A stretch of 64,000 bases of DNA from Lewinellaceae bacterium. Its GTDB lineage: Bacteria > Bacteroidota > Bacteroidia > Chitinophagales > Saprospiraceae. Below are positions 17,252-26,900 of the stretch, piece after piece. The DNA lies in contig JACJXW010000007.1 of NCBI GenBank assembly GCA_020636405.1, positions 1-64,000 on the forward strand, written 5' to 3'. Position numbers and translations under genes: made by a program. The notes beneath the pieces are model-generated. The model did no database searches, was not told the origin of the DNA, and was given only the letters and a program-made list of their open reading frames with translations. Position 1 is the stretch's first letter; each line of letters opens with the position of its first letter.

Positions 17252-18457
17252 CTAAATCCCCTTGATCCGCTCCCACAACCGCTCGAACGCCCCCTCCCTG
17301 CCTCGGTCGCCTTCCCAGCTTTCGCGGGCAATGAATACACCATCCTTTTCTTCGAGAATGAAATGAAAAACAAAATCCTCCGGACGGTCGAACGACTCGC
17401 CCATGGAGCCGAAACGCAGGTCATTGAGTTGTAACTGCCCGTCGGACCGCTCCAGGATGCTGTAGTACCCACTGGAAAACCAGCGCAGGATTCGGATGGA
17501 ACGGTCGTCCTCGTGCCCGTCTATAAGATGGTGGTTCTTGGGGATGACGGAGAAGGAGAGCACCTCCGGTTTACTGTCCAGAATGGAGTACATGCCGTGG
17601 TAGTAAGCCGTGTCACCCTCGGCCACGCCCTGCCAGAGGACGTTGTTGAAGATCGTGGGGCTGGTCATGAATCGTTCGTAGGTGATCCCGTCGCGCTGAA
17701 GAGAGCTTTCAAATACCCGGTTGACCTGTATCTTATTATAAAAAGTGAATAACATGTAAGCGCAACTCACCCCTATTCCGATGTAGTTGAATACCGGTCG
17801 CAGGCGGTTCTGACGGTTCAGCATGAGTACGATGAGCACAAAAACAAGGAAAGGCAGCGTGTAGAGCGGGTCTACTACTGAGATGTTATTGAAAGCCACC
17901 CGATAATCCCAAAAGGGCTGGAAAAGCTGGGTGCCGTAGGTCGTGCACGCATCCAGTAAAGGGTGCGTGAAGATCGCCCAGAAAAACAGCTTCTGCCAGT
18001 CGCGCTGCGTGGCGTCGGGCTTTACTTTCCTTTTTCGCAGTTGCCGCCTCCCCCATACGATCGCCGGGAACAAAAGGATGGCAGCGCTCACCGCCAGGGC
18101 GATCTGTCCCACTTCCAGTGGGGGTATGGGCATAAATATGGCGCCTATTCCGATGAGCAGGATGAGCAACAGCCATATTTTAAAAAAATCCGGCCAGAAA
18201 GTCTTCCGGTCATCGTAAAGCCGATACACAAGCCACCCCAGCATCAGGGGCGCAATAAAAGCAAAGGCAAACGAGTGGGTAATGGCCCGGTGAAAGGCCA
18301 GCGCGCCCATATCGTCCGTAACCATATTGGCGAATACATCCAGGTCGGGAATAGTGCCGCCGATGGCGCCCCAGAGCATAGCACGGTTGCCTACCTTGCG
18401 GCCCAGCACCGCCTCGCCTACCGCCGCTCCCAGGGTGATCTGTGTCAGTGAATCCAT
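17252..18457 (-). CDS. Membrane-bound metal-dependent hydrolase (YdjM/DUF457 family)
   Basis: 401 residues starting MDSLTQITLGAAVGEAVLG, the characteristic opening of DUF457 proteins. GAIGGTIPDLDVF and HRAITHSFAFAFIAPLMLG supply the conserved Asp and His residues thought to bind metal, and ILFWAIFTHPLLDACTTYG-like sequence (FTHPLLDACTTYGTQLF) gives the second His/Asp cluster. Several hydrophobic segments between about residues 60 and 250 mark an inner-membrane protein. The C-terminal 150 residues are soluble and less conserved. Homologues act as phospholipase-like hydrolases or LexA-regulated membrane proteins; the substrate here is unknown. Confidence 0.85.
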   Translation of the reverse strand: MDSLTQITLGAAVGEAVLGRKVGNRAMLWGAIGGTIPDLDVFANMVTDDMGALAFHRAITHSFAFAFIAPLMLGWLVYRLYDDRKTFWPDFFKIWLLLILLIGIGAIFMPIPPLEVGQIALAVSAAILLFPAIVWGRRQLRKRKVKPDATQRDWQKLFFWAIFTHPLLDACTTYGTQLFQPFWDYRVAFNNISVVDPLYTLPFLVFVLIVLMLNRQNRLRPVFNYIGIGVSCAYMLFTFYNKIQVNRVFESSLQRDGITYERFMTSPTIFNNVLWQGVAEGDTAYYHGMYSILDSKPEVLSFSVIPKNHHLIDGHEDDRSIRILRWFSSGYYSILERSDGQLQLNDLRFGSMGESFDRPEDFVFHFILEEKDGVFIARESWEGDRGREGAFERLWERIKGI

Positions 18458-18557
18458 TGATTGGGTGTTGTACCGGTTGTTCCCGGTAAATATAGGTAGA
18501 ACAGCCGAGGCGGAGAGTGGTTTTGAGAGAGCGCGCCGAAAAGTTGATCATGAATCC

Positions 18558-20033
18558 TTAGAACCGGAAGCCCAGGGTAAAAGCGAACGTATTGAAATTG
18601 CCTTCGTTGATCACCAGTTGTTCCGGCGATTCCGTTGCCTGGTAAGGGATGAAGAGTTCTTCGTTCTGCCGCAGCTGGTAGGCGAAATCCAGGGAAAAGT
18701 TCTTTTCCCGGATGCCGAACCCGGCGCTGTAGGTATTGTTTGTGGTATCGTCATTGGTAAAGGGCGATTGCTGGATGCCTACTCCGGCTCGAAACCGGAA
18801 GATCTCGTAGGCGAGTTCCCCGCCCAGGCGAATATTCAAAGCCGGCTCGAAAGAATTGGCAATGCTGTTGTTGACCTCCCTTTCTTCGTTGATGAATCCG
18901 TCGTAGCGAAACTCGTTATTGCCGTAATTCACATATTCTACTTCGGCACTCAAAAAGCCATACTTCTGGATAATGAAACCGCCGCTCCCGATCACCCGCC
19001 AGGGCGTCCGCAGGCGGTACTCGAACAAACCGTCGGGAGATTCGGCGAACCCGTTGACGACCTCCCCGTCGGGATAGGTGAAATTGTACCCCATACTACT
19101 ACGGAAAGAGTCTTCAAGGCGGAATGCAGTAGGCGTGTGAACAGCCAGCCCCAGGCGAAGCGCCTGATGGGCGCGGTAGATCATGCCTATTTTCAGGTTG
19201 ATGCCTACCCCCGTCGTATTCAGTTCTTCGATGTACTCCAGGTCGTCGAACAAAGGCACATCTCCGTCCCCAGCCCCCTGGTCTTCTTCCCGGTAGGTTT
19301 TATCCTCTTCATAACGAAGGAAAGGCACCCCTACCGTGACCCCCAGGAGGATGCGTTCTTTGTAGTTGCCGGCGAAGGCAAATGCCAGTTCATTAACTGA
19401 ACCTCGGCTGACAAATTCCTGGCGTCGGAAAATAGGCGCATTGGGGGCCAATTCCATGTCCGATTCGTAGAAGCCGTCCTGTGGCTCCAGGTCATAAAGG
19501 CCCTGTGCGTCTATAGACAAGCCCGACTCAAAATCACTGATCCCATCCGGCCCGTTGGCCTGCTCCTGATGGGCCAGAATGATCGACCCTTCGGATACGC
19601 CTTCATAGATGAAGGACTGATGGAAGTTCGCCAGGCGGTTGATACCGATGCCAAAGTTGAACGTAGACCAGTTGGGAGAGGTAGGCCGGCCCGCAACAAC
19701 GGCGCCCAAGGCGTTGAAATTGAAATTGTTGCGGTTCTCCTTCGTCGCAAACCCCTCCTTGTCGTTGGTGAGGGTACTGGTTGTACGGGCATTGTAAAAA
19801 GAGGGAGAAAGAACGAATTCCCCTTTGCGGTACCACCCTAACCCTGCCGGGTTGGTGCTCAGCACCGAAAAGTCGGCCCCTAATGCCCCCAATGAGCCGC
19901 CCGTGCCAATGGAACGGGCCGTACCACCTATCTGATAATTGGAATAACGAAGGGCATCAAAACTGTTCTGCGCAAAAAGGCCAAGTGTAGTAAGCAGGTA
20001 AACCACAAAGAAGGAGAGCATGCGATTAGCCAT
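18558..20033 (-). CDS. OmpP1/FadL/TodX-family outer-membrane protein
   Basis: I take ATG 20033 (MANRMLSFFVVYLLTTLGLFAQ) because it starts a signal peptide; the frame reaches 20114. The 491-residue protein opens with QNSFDALRYSNYQIGGTARSIGTGGSLGALGADFS, with the NPAGLGWYRKGE motif at about residue 63. This is the FadL-like hatch segment (GAxAxxAxxNPAxL) that plugs a 14-strand barrel. The C-terminus ends in FAFTLGFRF, a BAM-type terminal strand. The family carries hydrophobic compounds such as long-chain fatty acids or aromatic compounds across the outer membrane. Single gene. Confidence 0.88.
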   Translation of the reverse strand: MANRMLSFFVVYLLTTLGLFAQNSFDALRYSNYQIGGTARSIGTGGSLGALGADFSVLSTNPAGLGWYRKGEFVLSPSFYNARTTSTLTNDKEGFATKENRNNFNFNALGAVVAGRPTSPNWSTFNFGIGINRLANFHQSFIYEGVSEGSIILAHQEQANGPDGISDFESGLSIDAQGLYDLEPQDGFYESDMELAPNAPIFRRQEFVSRGSVNELAFAFAGNYKERILLGVTVGVPFLRYEEDKTYREEDQGAGDGDVPLFDDLEYIEELNTTGVGINLKIGMIYRAHQALRLGLAVHTPTAFRLEDSFRSSMGYNFTYPDGEVVNGFAESPDGLFEYRLRTPWRVIGSGGFIIQKYGFLSAEVEYVNYGNNEFRYDGFINEEREVNNSIANSFEPALNIRLGGELAYEIFRFRAGVGIQQSPFTNDDTTNNTYSAGFGIREKNFSLDFAYQLRQNEELFIPYQATESPEQLVINEGNFNTFAFTLGFRF

Positions 20034-20073
20034 TGATCTGTATTTTTTCTGTTTAATAAATCCGGGGATAGGC

Positions 20074-20118
20074 AAAAAAAAGTGGGTGGACACACCTGCA
20101 TGTTCTCCACCCACTTTC
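20074..20118 (-). terminator. Terminator of the repeat-rich secreted-protein gene
   Basis: Perfect 9-bp stem (gtgggtgga 20082-20090 / tccacccac 20106-20114) with a run of eight T on the minus strand, about 115 bases after the stop at 20232. It also separates that gene from the FadL-family gene. Confidence 0.8.
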
Positions 20119-20231
20119 CCAAAGTTGGGCTGGCTTATCCGGCAGATGGCTCATTTGCGCCAGGCTGCCATAGCCATCCCCTTCAGTTGATATTCATTAC
20201 AAACGGTATTCTTTATTCTTCAAACATGCCG

Positions 20232-21746
20232 TTAGTTTCCTCCGCGGCGGCTCGAACTGGAACGGCTGCTGCCGCCACTGCTGCCACTGCTGCGGGTGCT
20301 TGAACCGGAACTGCCGCTGCTGTAGCTCCGCGAAGAGGAACCGCTACTGCTGCTGCGGTTGAAGCTGCTGCCGGAAGACCGGCTACTGCCACTGCTCGGG
20401 CTGTAGCTGCCGGAAGACCGGTTGCTACCACTACTCGGGCTGTAGCTGCCGGAGGACCGGTTGCTGCGGCTGCTTGGGCTATAACTGCCCGACGAACGGT
20501 TGCTGCGGCTGTTGTTGCTGCGGTCGTACGTACGCGGGGTGGACTGCCGTGTATTGGTATTGCGGTCATACGTGCGCGGCGTAGATTGACGCGTATTGGT
20601 GTTGCGGTCGTACGAAGGCGGCGCAGACTGCCGCGTATTGGTGTTGCGGTCATACGTGCGCGGGGTAGACTGCCGCGTGTTGGTGTTGCGGTCGTAAGTG
20701 CGCGGCGTAGATTGACGCGTATTGGTGTTGCGGTCGTAAGTGCGCGGCGTAGATTGACGCGTATTGGTATTGGGGTCGAGGGTAGCGCCACTTTGTCCAC
20801 GATCGGTACGCGGAGTAGTTGGTACGACCTCGCGTATGTTGTTGCGGTCGTAAGTCCGGGTCCGCGTCACGCGGCTGTCTTCAGCTACCTGCCCTTGACG
20901 GGTGGTTGCCCCGGCCGTGTTGGCGATCTCTCGTTCGCTGCCATTGCGGGAAGTAACCGCAACCGGGCTGGTCGTTACATCCTTGGGCGGTTCAACCCTT
21001 GGCGTGAAATCGCGGCGCGAGTTGCCCGAGGTACGCGTAGAGCCTCCGGTCCGTGGGCCGTAGTAGGTATTGTTGACGGTGCTTACCGTGTTATAGGTAT
21101 AGCCGCTTCCCCAGGAAGGCGGGCAGTAGTAGTTCGAAAAACCACCGCCATAGAAACCGCCGCCGTAGAAGTTGTTGCCATAGAAGTTGTTGCCATAAAA
21201 ACCCCCGCCGTAGAAGCCGCCGCCGTAAAAGTTATTGTAGGAAAGGAACACGCTGTTGCGCGGGCCCCAGGAGTTCCAGCCGAAGCCTGGATTGTACCAT
21301 GGATCCCAGCGGTTCCAGTAGCTGAAGCGATTCCAGCGGTTCCACCGGTTCCAATTGTTCCAGCGATTCCAGCCAAAGGCATTATCGTAGATAAGCACGG
21401 AGGTAAAGCCCGGGCTGAAGAAGGGGTCATAGTAGTACATGTCTACATAGACCGGGTCGAAGTAGTCGAACCCATAATACGGACGATGGAAGCGGCGAAT
21501 ACGGGAAGTATAATAGTAATCGTAATCGTCGTTGTCATAATCATAACTGTCATCATCGTAGTAGCTGTCATCACCGGAGTAGGCGTAATCGTCACCCGAG
21601 GTGGTGGTGCTACTGCTGTAATTGTAGTATTCCCCATCCGTGTCTGGATCGTAGTAGAGGTCATCGTACTGGGCTTGTGCGATGCCTCCCCACGCGAGTA
21701 GGGCAAAAAGCGCGGAAAAGAATACCGTTGTCCTATAGGTTTTCAT
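20232..21746 (-). CDS. Secreted low-complexity protein with Tyr/Asp, WNRW, GGGFYG and Arg/Ser repeats
   Basis: ATG 21746 (MKTYRTTVFFSALFALLAWGG) begins a signal peptide cleaved near AQA-Q. Four compositional blocks follow. Residues 25-85 are acidic and Tyr-rich (DDLYYDPDTDGEYYNYSSS). Residues about 90-160 are aromatic with WNRWNNWNRWNRWNRF. Residues about 175-210 are NFYGGGFYGGGFYGNNFYG. Residues about 260-504 are basic, with six copies of a 14-residue unit (NTNTRQSTPRTYDR), then SGSYSPSSGSNRS repeats and a Ser/Gly tail. No enzymatic fold is visible. The order acidic-aromatic-glycine-basic suggests a surface, matrix or adhesive protein that could phase-separate or bind polyanions; this is inference. 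The Arg-rich, signal-bearing C-terminus lacks a T9SS domain. Confidence 0.75.
   Translation of the reverse strand: MKTYRTTVFFSALFALLAWGGIAQAQYDDLYYDPDTDGEYYNYSSSTTTSGDDYAYSGDDSYYDDDSYDYDNDDYDYYYTSRIRRFHRPYYGFDYFDPVYVDMYYYDPFFSPGFTSVLIYDNAFGWNRWNNWNRWNRWNRFSYWNRWDPWYNPGFGWNSWGPRNSVFLSYNNFYGGGFYGGGFYGNNFYGNNFYGGGFYGGGFSNYYCPPSWGSGYTYNTVSTVNNTYYGPRTGGSTRTSGNSRRDFTPRVEPPKDVTTSPVAVTSRNGSEREIANTAGATTRQGQVAEDSRVTRTRTYDRNNIREVVPTTPRTDRGQSGATLDPNTNTRQSTPRTYDRNTNTRQSTPRTYDRNTNTRQSTPRTYDRNTNTRQSAPPSYDRNTNTRQSTPRTYDRNTNTRQSTPRTYDRSNNSRSNRSSGSYSPSSRSNRSSGSYSPSSGSNRSSGSYSPSSGSSRSSGSSFNRSSSSGSSSRSYSSGSSGSSTRSSGSSGGSSRSSSSRRGGN
20520..20771 (-). repeat. Six tandem 42-bp coding repeats
   Basis: Six copies of a 42-bp unit encode NTNTRQSTPRTYDR; one copy varies to NTNTRQSAPPSYDR. 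The units are nearly identical in DNA, which marks recent expansion or homogenisation. A less regular 39-bp-type array (SYSPSSGSNRSSG) follows downstream. Confidence 0.9.
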
Positions 21747-21806
21747 ATAACTGATTTTTAATGTAATTACCGTGACTCTCTGTACTTCTAACAACAAGCA
21801 ATTTAT

Positions 21807-21849
21807 TACTTTTGTGCCGATTTTTTAGTTAAAGCCCCCTTAAATCGGC
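21807..21849 (+). promoter_or_regulatory. Candidate proS promoter and leader hairpin
   Basis: TACTTTTG at 21807-21814 matches TAnnTTTG. Two bases later gccgattt (21816-21823) and aaatcggc (21842-21849) form an 8-bp stem at the start of a leader of about 195 bases before proS. The leader also holds several gttaa words; no known riboswitch is recognised. Confidence 0.4.
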
Positions 21850-22014
21850 GCTTACACCTTGTTAAAGTCATTTATCGGGAACCTTAACCACTGTTAAGAT
21901 GTAGGACTTCATCTAAAGTAACAATCCGAAACCCCTTATGGGTAGTTAAACAAATGTTAAGATCCTTTTGTAAATGACTGATTATCAATACGCGAAAAAA
22001 ATGTAAAATAATTC

Positions 22015-23508
22015 ATGGCGAAGGAAATCACGAACAGGACGGAGAATTACTCTCAATGGTACCTGGATATTGTAAAAAAAGCGGACCTCGCCGACAATTC
22101 GGCTGTGCGCGGTTGTATGGTCATCAAACCGAACGGCTATGCAATTTGGGAAAATATGCGCGACCAGCTGGACCGCATGTTCAAAGAGACCGGCCACGTC
22201 AATGCCTACTTTCCGCTTTTCATCCCGAAAAGCTTTTTGAGTAAGGAGGCCAAACATGTCGAAGGTTTCGCCAAGGAGTGCGCCGTGGTCACCCACCACC
22301 GCCTGATGAATGACCCCAACGGGGAGGGCGTCATCGTCGACCCCGATTCCAAACTGCAGGAGGAACTCATCGTCCGCCCCACTTCTGAGACCATCATCTG
22401 GGACGCCTACCGCAGCTGGATACAGTCTTACCGCGACTTGCCCCTGCTCATCAACCAGTGGGCCAACGTGGTACGCTGGGAAATGCGCGTGCGCATGTTC
22501 CTCCGCACCGCCGAATTCCTCTGGCAGGAAGGCCATACCGCCCATGCCACCCGCCAGGAAGCTATGGAAGAGACTCTGCGCATCCTGGACATCTACACCA
22601 AGTTCGCGGAAGAATATATGGCCGTTCCGGTGATCAAGGGCATCAAAACGGAGAACGAGCGCTTCGCCGGGGCCGATGAGACCTTCTGCATCGAAGCGCT
22701 TATGCAGGACGGCAAAGCCCTGCAGGCCGGTACCTCCCACTTCCTGGGCCAGAACTTCGCCAAGGCCTTCGACGTGAAATTCGTCAATGATAAAAACGAA
22801 GAGGAGTTCGTCTGGGCTACCTCCTGGGGCGTCTCCACCCGCCTGGTAGGCGGCCTGATCATGGCCCACTCCGACGACAGTGGCCTGGTGCTGCCGCCAA
22901 AACTGGCGCCGACACAGGTGGTTATCGTACCGATCCCCAAACCCTCGCCGGAGATCGGCGAAGTGGCCGACAAGATCATGAAAGCCCTGCGCGATAAGGG
23001 CATCACGGTCAAATACGACAAAGACGATCAGAAACGGCCGGGCTTTAAGTTTGCCGATCACGAAATGAAAGGCATCCCGGTCCGCCTGGGTATCGGCATG
23101 CGCGACCTGGAGAAAGGACAGGTGGAAGTGGCCCGCCGCGACACCAAAGAGAAAAACTTCGCACCGCTGGACGGCGTGGCGGATTACGTCGCCCAACTGC
23201 TCGACGACATACAACAGAACCTCTTCAACCGGGCCCTGCAATTCCGCAAAGAGAATACCACCAGAGTGGACAGCTTTGATGACTTCAGGGCCATCGTGGA
23301 AACGCCCAAAGAGGGCATGCCCGAAGCCTGGGGCGGCGGCTTCATCTCCGCCCACTGGGACGGCACTACCGAAACGGAGCTCAAGATCAAGGAACTGACC
23401 AAGGCCACTATCCGCTGCATTCCCCTGGATGCGGAGGAAGAGGAAGGCCAATGCATCCTTACCGGAAAGCCATCGAAGCGCCGCGTACTGTTCGCTAAGG
23501 CCTATTGA
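22015..23508 (+). CDS. proS: Prolyl-tRNA synthetase (short, archaeal/eukaryote-like ProS)
   Basis: The enzyme charges tRNA-Pro with proline in the cytoplasm. The 497-residue length and lack of the bacterial INS editing insertion place it in the short archaeal/eukaryote-type class. Class II motif 1 covers CMVIKPNGYAIWENM. Motif 2 is seen in RPTSETIIWDAY and WANVVRWEMRVRMFLRTAEFLWQEGHTAHAT. Motif 3 is in TSWGVSTRLVGGLIMAHSDD. The anticodon-binding domain follows from VVIVPIPKPSPE (about residue 302). The C-terminal extension with CIPLDAEEEEGQCILTGKPS and a tyrosine end (KAY) is characteristic of this type. A strong stem-loop follows the stop. Confidence 0.97.
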   Translation: MAKEITNRTENYSQWYLDIVKKADLADNSAVRGCMVIKPNGYAIWENMRDQLDRMFKETGHVNAYFPLFIPKSFLSKEAKHVEGFAKECAVVTHHRLMNDPNGEGVIVDPDSKLQEELIVRPTSETIIWDAYRSWIQSYRDLPLLINQWANVVRWEMRVRMFLRTAEFLWQEGHTAHATRQEAMEETLRILDIYTKFAEEYMAVPVIKGIKTENERFAGADETFCIEALMQDGKALQAGTSHFLGQNFAKAFDVKFVNDKNEEEFVWATSWGVSTRLVGGLIMAHSDDSGLVLPPKLAPTQVVIVPIPKPSPEIGEVADKIMKALRDKGITVKYDKDDQKRPGFKFADHEMKGIPVRLGIGMRDLEKGQVEVARRDTKEKNFAPLDGVADYVAQLLDDIQQNLFNRALQFRKENTTRVDSFDDFRAIVETPKEGMPEAWGGGFISAHWDGTTETELKIKELTKATIRCIPLDAEEEEGQCILTGKPSKRRVLFAKAY

Positions 23509-23514
23509 CCTTAA

Positions 23515-23569
23515 GAAAATTTCCAGGCCCTGGCATCCTTCCCTGGTGCCGGCGGCCTGGAAAATTTTC
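23515..23569 (+). terminator. Terminator-like stem-loop after proS
   Basis: gaaaatttccaggcc (23515-23529) pairs with ggcctggaaaattttc (23554-23569), giving a long stem with A/T-rich ends. It starts seven bases after the proS stop. Confidence 0.75.
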
Positions 23570-23969
23570 GCCCACAGGAGCGCCCGGGTAATAGAAAAGA
23601 GGTAATTAATTGATCCCGCCCTCAACCATTCCCGTCTATAGTCAGTATAATAATATGTAAATTCAGGAGGCCGCCCAGCCATTCAAACAGGCATTGCGGG
23701 GAAAAGCAGGAGCCTTTGCTGCCGACATTGGTTGGTTGCAGGATTCTCCTTTTGCCCATACATAATTTCCACGGCCCCATTTCGTTAACACTTGGTAGAA
23801 AAACAAATGCCAGGAAGGGGCTCAGGATTATCAGCCGTCAGTATTAATTCGTAATTTGCCCTTTCAAGCTCAGACAGGATCCAAGAGGTTTGCCGAATGG
23901 ACAGGAAAGCGGCATCTTTTCCGAAGATCTTGTGCACGACGTCTATTTAAGAAGAGACCATAGCCATCT
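23570..23969. other. Gene-free upstream region of the cyclase gene
   Basis: I see no ORF with gene-like composition, no tRNA-like fold and no strong repeat here. A weak promoter-like taatttg occurs near 23853. The leader of the cyclase gene presumably lies in its last part. Confidence 0.4.
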
Positions 23970-26900
23970 GTGAAGAACCTAATTCCACACTTTGTTCAGG
24001 AGCAATATCTTGGTGGTACCACCCATGGCCAGATCGAGGCGTACACCCTCTTTGTGGACCTGTCGGGCTTTACCCCACTGACCGAAGCCCTGATGCGGCA
24101 AGGGACACGGGGCGCAGAACAGCTGTCGGTTGTTCTCAATGAGATCTTCGAACCGCTGGTTCGCATGGTCTATGCCAAAGGAGGATTCATCCCCTATTTC
24201 GCGGGCGACGCATTCACAGCCATCTTCCCTTCCGAAGGGCAGCCCACCGGGGCAAAAGACATCATCCAGGGGGCCATGCTGGCCCGCAACCTGTTCAGCC
24301 AACGGCAGTTCCGATTCGGCAACTTTACCATCGGCATCAAATTCGGATTGTCTTTTGGTACGGTAGAATGGGGTATCGTGGGCCGGGGCGCCAAAGCCTT
24401 TTATTTCCGTGGCGCTCCGATTGACGGTTGCGCCGCCTGCCAGATAAAGGCCAAAGACAAAGACATCGTCATCGATGAAGCCCTGCGTCAAAACATCCCT
24501 AAAGGCCAGTTTTCACTCCTGGACCTGGAGGCCGGTTTTTACAAGATCAAGGGCGGTATTCCCTCCGAAGAGGCCAGTATCATTCCCGTAATTCTGCCGC
24601 CCATCGAACGGGGCGTAGCCATGCAGTTCCTTCCGGACGCCGTGGCCCGCTACAACCAGGAAGGGGAGTTCCGGACCGTCATTTCGGTTTTCATTTCCTT
24701 TGAAGGTGTGGAAACCCACGACCTGCTCAACGACTTCGCTTCCGTCATTCTCGAGCAGATCAATAACTTCTCCGGTTACTTCAAAGAGATCGACTACGGG
24801 GACAAGGGCGGCGTTATGGTCGGCTTCTTTGGCGCCCCGGTCTCCTTCGAGAACAACAGTGACCGAGCGCTGGAATTCATTTCCTCCATCCGGGAAGAAC
24901 TGCGCGAGCTGCAATCCAAGAGCAGCCTGCGCTACCGCGTTGGAACGGCCATCGGCACGGCCTATACCGGCATCGTAGGCGGCGTGGAACGCTGCCAGTA
25001 CGCCGCCGTAGGCAACCGGGTCAACCTGGCGGCCCGCCTGATGACCTATGCCGCCTGGGATGAGGTGCTCGTCGACGAGGAAATGCAGAAAAACCACCAT
25101 TTCCACTTCCTCAACCGGGGAGATATCGAATACAAAGGGATCAAGGGGCTGGTGCCAACCTTCCGCCTGGTGGGCCGCAATTACGAGGCCCACACGTCTT
25201 ACGTCGGCGATATGGTAGGCCGAGATACAGAGTTGCAGCAACTCCTCGACTTTTCCCGCCCCCTCTTCGAAGGGCGGCCGGCAGGAGCAGCCTACATCTA
25301 CGGAGAGGCCGGCATCGGCAAGAGCAGGCTCGTCCATGAGCTGAAAAATGTGCTCTACGGCCAGCAACTGGTGTACTGGCACACCTGCCAGTCCGACCAG
25401 ATCCTGAAAAAACCCTTCAACCCTTTCCTTTATTTCCTGAAAAATTATTTCGAACAATATCCGGAAAGCACGTCCCTGGCCAATATCCAGAATTTTGAAG
25501 GCCGCTTCAATCAATTGCTGGAGGACCTGCCCAATGCCCAACACCCGGAAGCTCATGCCATACAAAGAGAACTGGTCCGCACCCGCACCGTGCTGGCGGC
25601 CCTCATCGGTTTGAACTTCCAGAATTCGATCTGGGACCAGCTGGATGCCAAGGGACGCTACCAGAACACCCTTTCGGCCATCATCAACCTGTTGGTCGCC
25701 GAGTCGCTGATCCATCCGGTAGTCATAGAACTGGAAGACGGGCACTGGCTGGACGACAACTCCCGGGAGTTGCTCAATGAGCTCGTCCGCCATATCGGCC
25801 GCTTCCCCATCCTTCTTATCGTCACTTCCCGGTATAAAGATGACGGCACCAAACCGGAAATAATCTCCGAAGGGCTCCTCAAAGAACAGGAAACACCGGT
25901 ATTGGAGATCGACCTCAATAACCTGCAACCGGAAGCCGTGCGGTCCTTCGCCGAGTTGCACCTGGGAGGAGCCATTAACGAGGAGTTTTTCGACCTCCTG
26001 CTGCGCACCTCCAACAGCAACCCCTTCTACCTGGAACAGATCCTGGAATACTTCTCCGAAAGCGGCCTGCTGGAGGAAGAAAACCGACAATGGACGATCC
26101 GGGACAAAAACGTCAAACTCTCCAGCTCTATCAACGCCATCCTGACTGCCCGCATCGACCGTCTGTCGACCCTGGTAAAGGAAACCGTAAAAGCCGCTGC
26201 GGTCATCGGCCGGGAGTTCGAGGTGCCCATCCTTTCGGAAGTGATGAAAACCCAGGAGGAATTCCTCCGCCGCAACGGCAATGCCGCCGCCCTGCTCAAA
26301 GAGCAGATCAAACGGGCCGAACGGGGCCAGATCTGGCATGCCATGAACGAACTGCGGTACATCTTCCGGCACTCCCTCCTGCGCGAAGCAGTATACAGCA
26401 TGCAACTGCGGGCACGCCTTCAGCAACTGCACCGCAACATCGGCGAGGCCATCGAACGCCTGTATGCCGACAATCTGGACGAACGCTATGTCGACCTGGC
26501 ATTCCACTATGAACAGGCCGGTGTGTTCGACAAAACCTGCGAATACCTGCGCAAGGCCGCCGACCATGCCCGCAACAATTACCAGAACCAGCAGGCGCTG
26601 GATTTCTACGAGCGCCTGCTCAAGAAACTGAGCCGGCAGAAGGATGTTGCCGACCAGATCCAAACGCACCTCAAAAAAGGCAAGGTGCTCGAACTGATCG
26701 GTAAATGGGACGATTGCGAGGAAGCCTACGACCGGGCGCTGAAGCTGGCCAAGCAATCGCGCGACGTGCTGCTCCTCGGCCAGGCCAATAACAGTATGGG
26801 GCGCCTGCTGATGCTCAAAGGAGACTACCAAAAGGCCATGGCCATCCTGCAAACGGCGGCCGGCCTTTTCGAATCGATCGATGATAAGGTCGGCATCGCC

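Noticed and set aside
18327..19400. 357-codon plus-strand frame across the FadL-family gene
   Set aside because: Spans the end of one real minus-strand gene and half of another; no domain.
20586..21701. 371-codon plus-strand frame opposite the repeat-rich secreted protein
   Set aside because: Its Val/Ile/Arg repeats are the antisense reading of the WNRW, GGGFYG and NTNTRQ repeats; no signal or fold.
21985..23682. 565-codon minus-strand frame opposite proS
   Set aside because: Shadow of proS; no family resemblance, while ProS motifs are complete on the plus strand.
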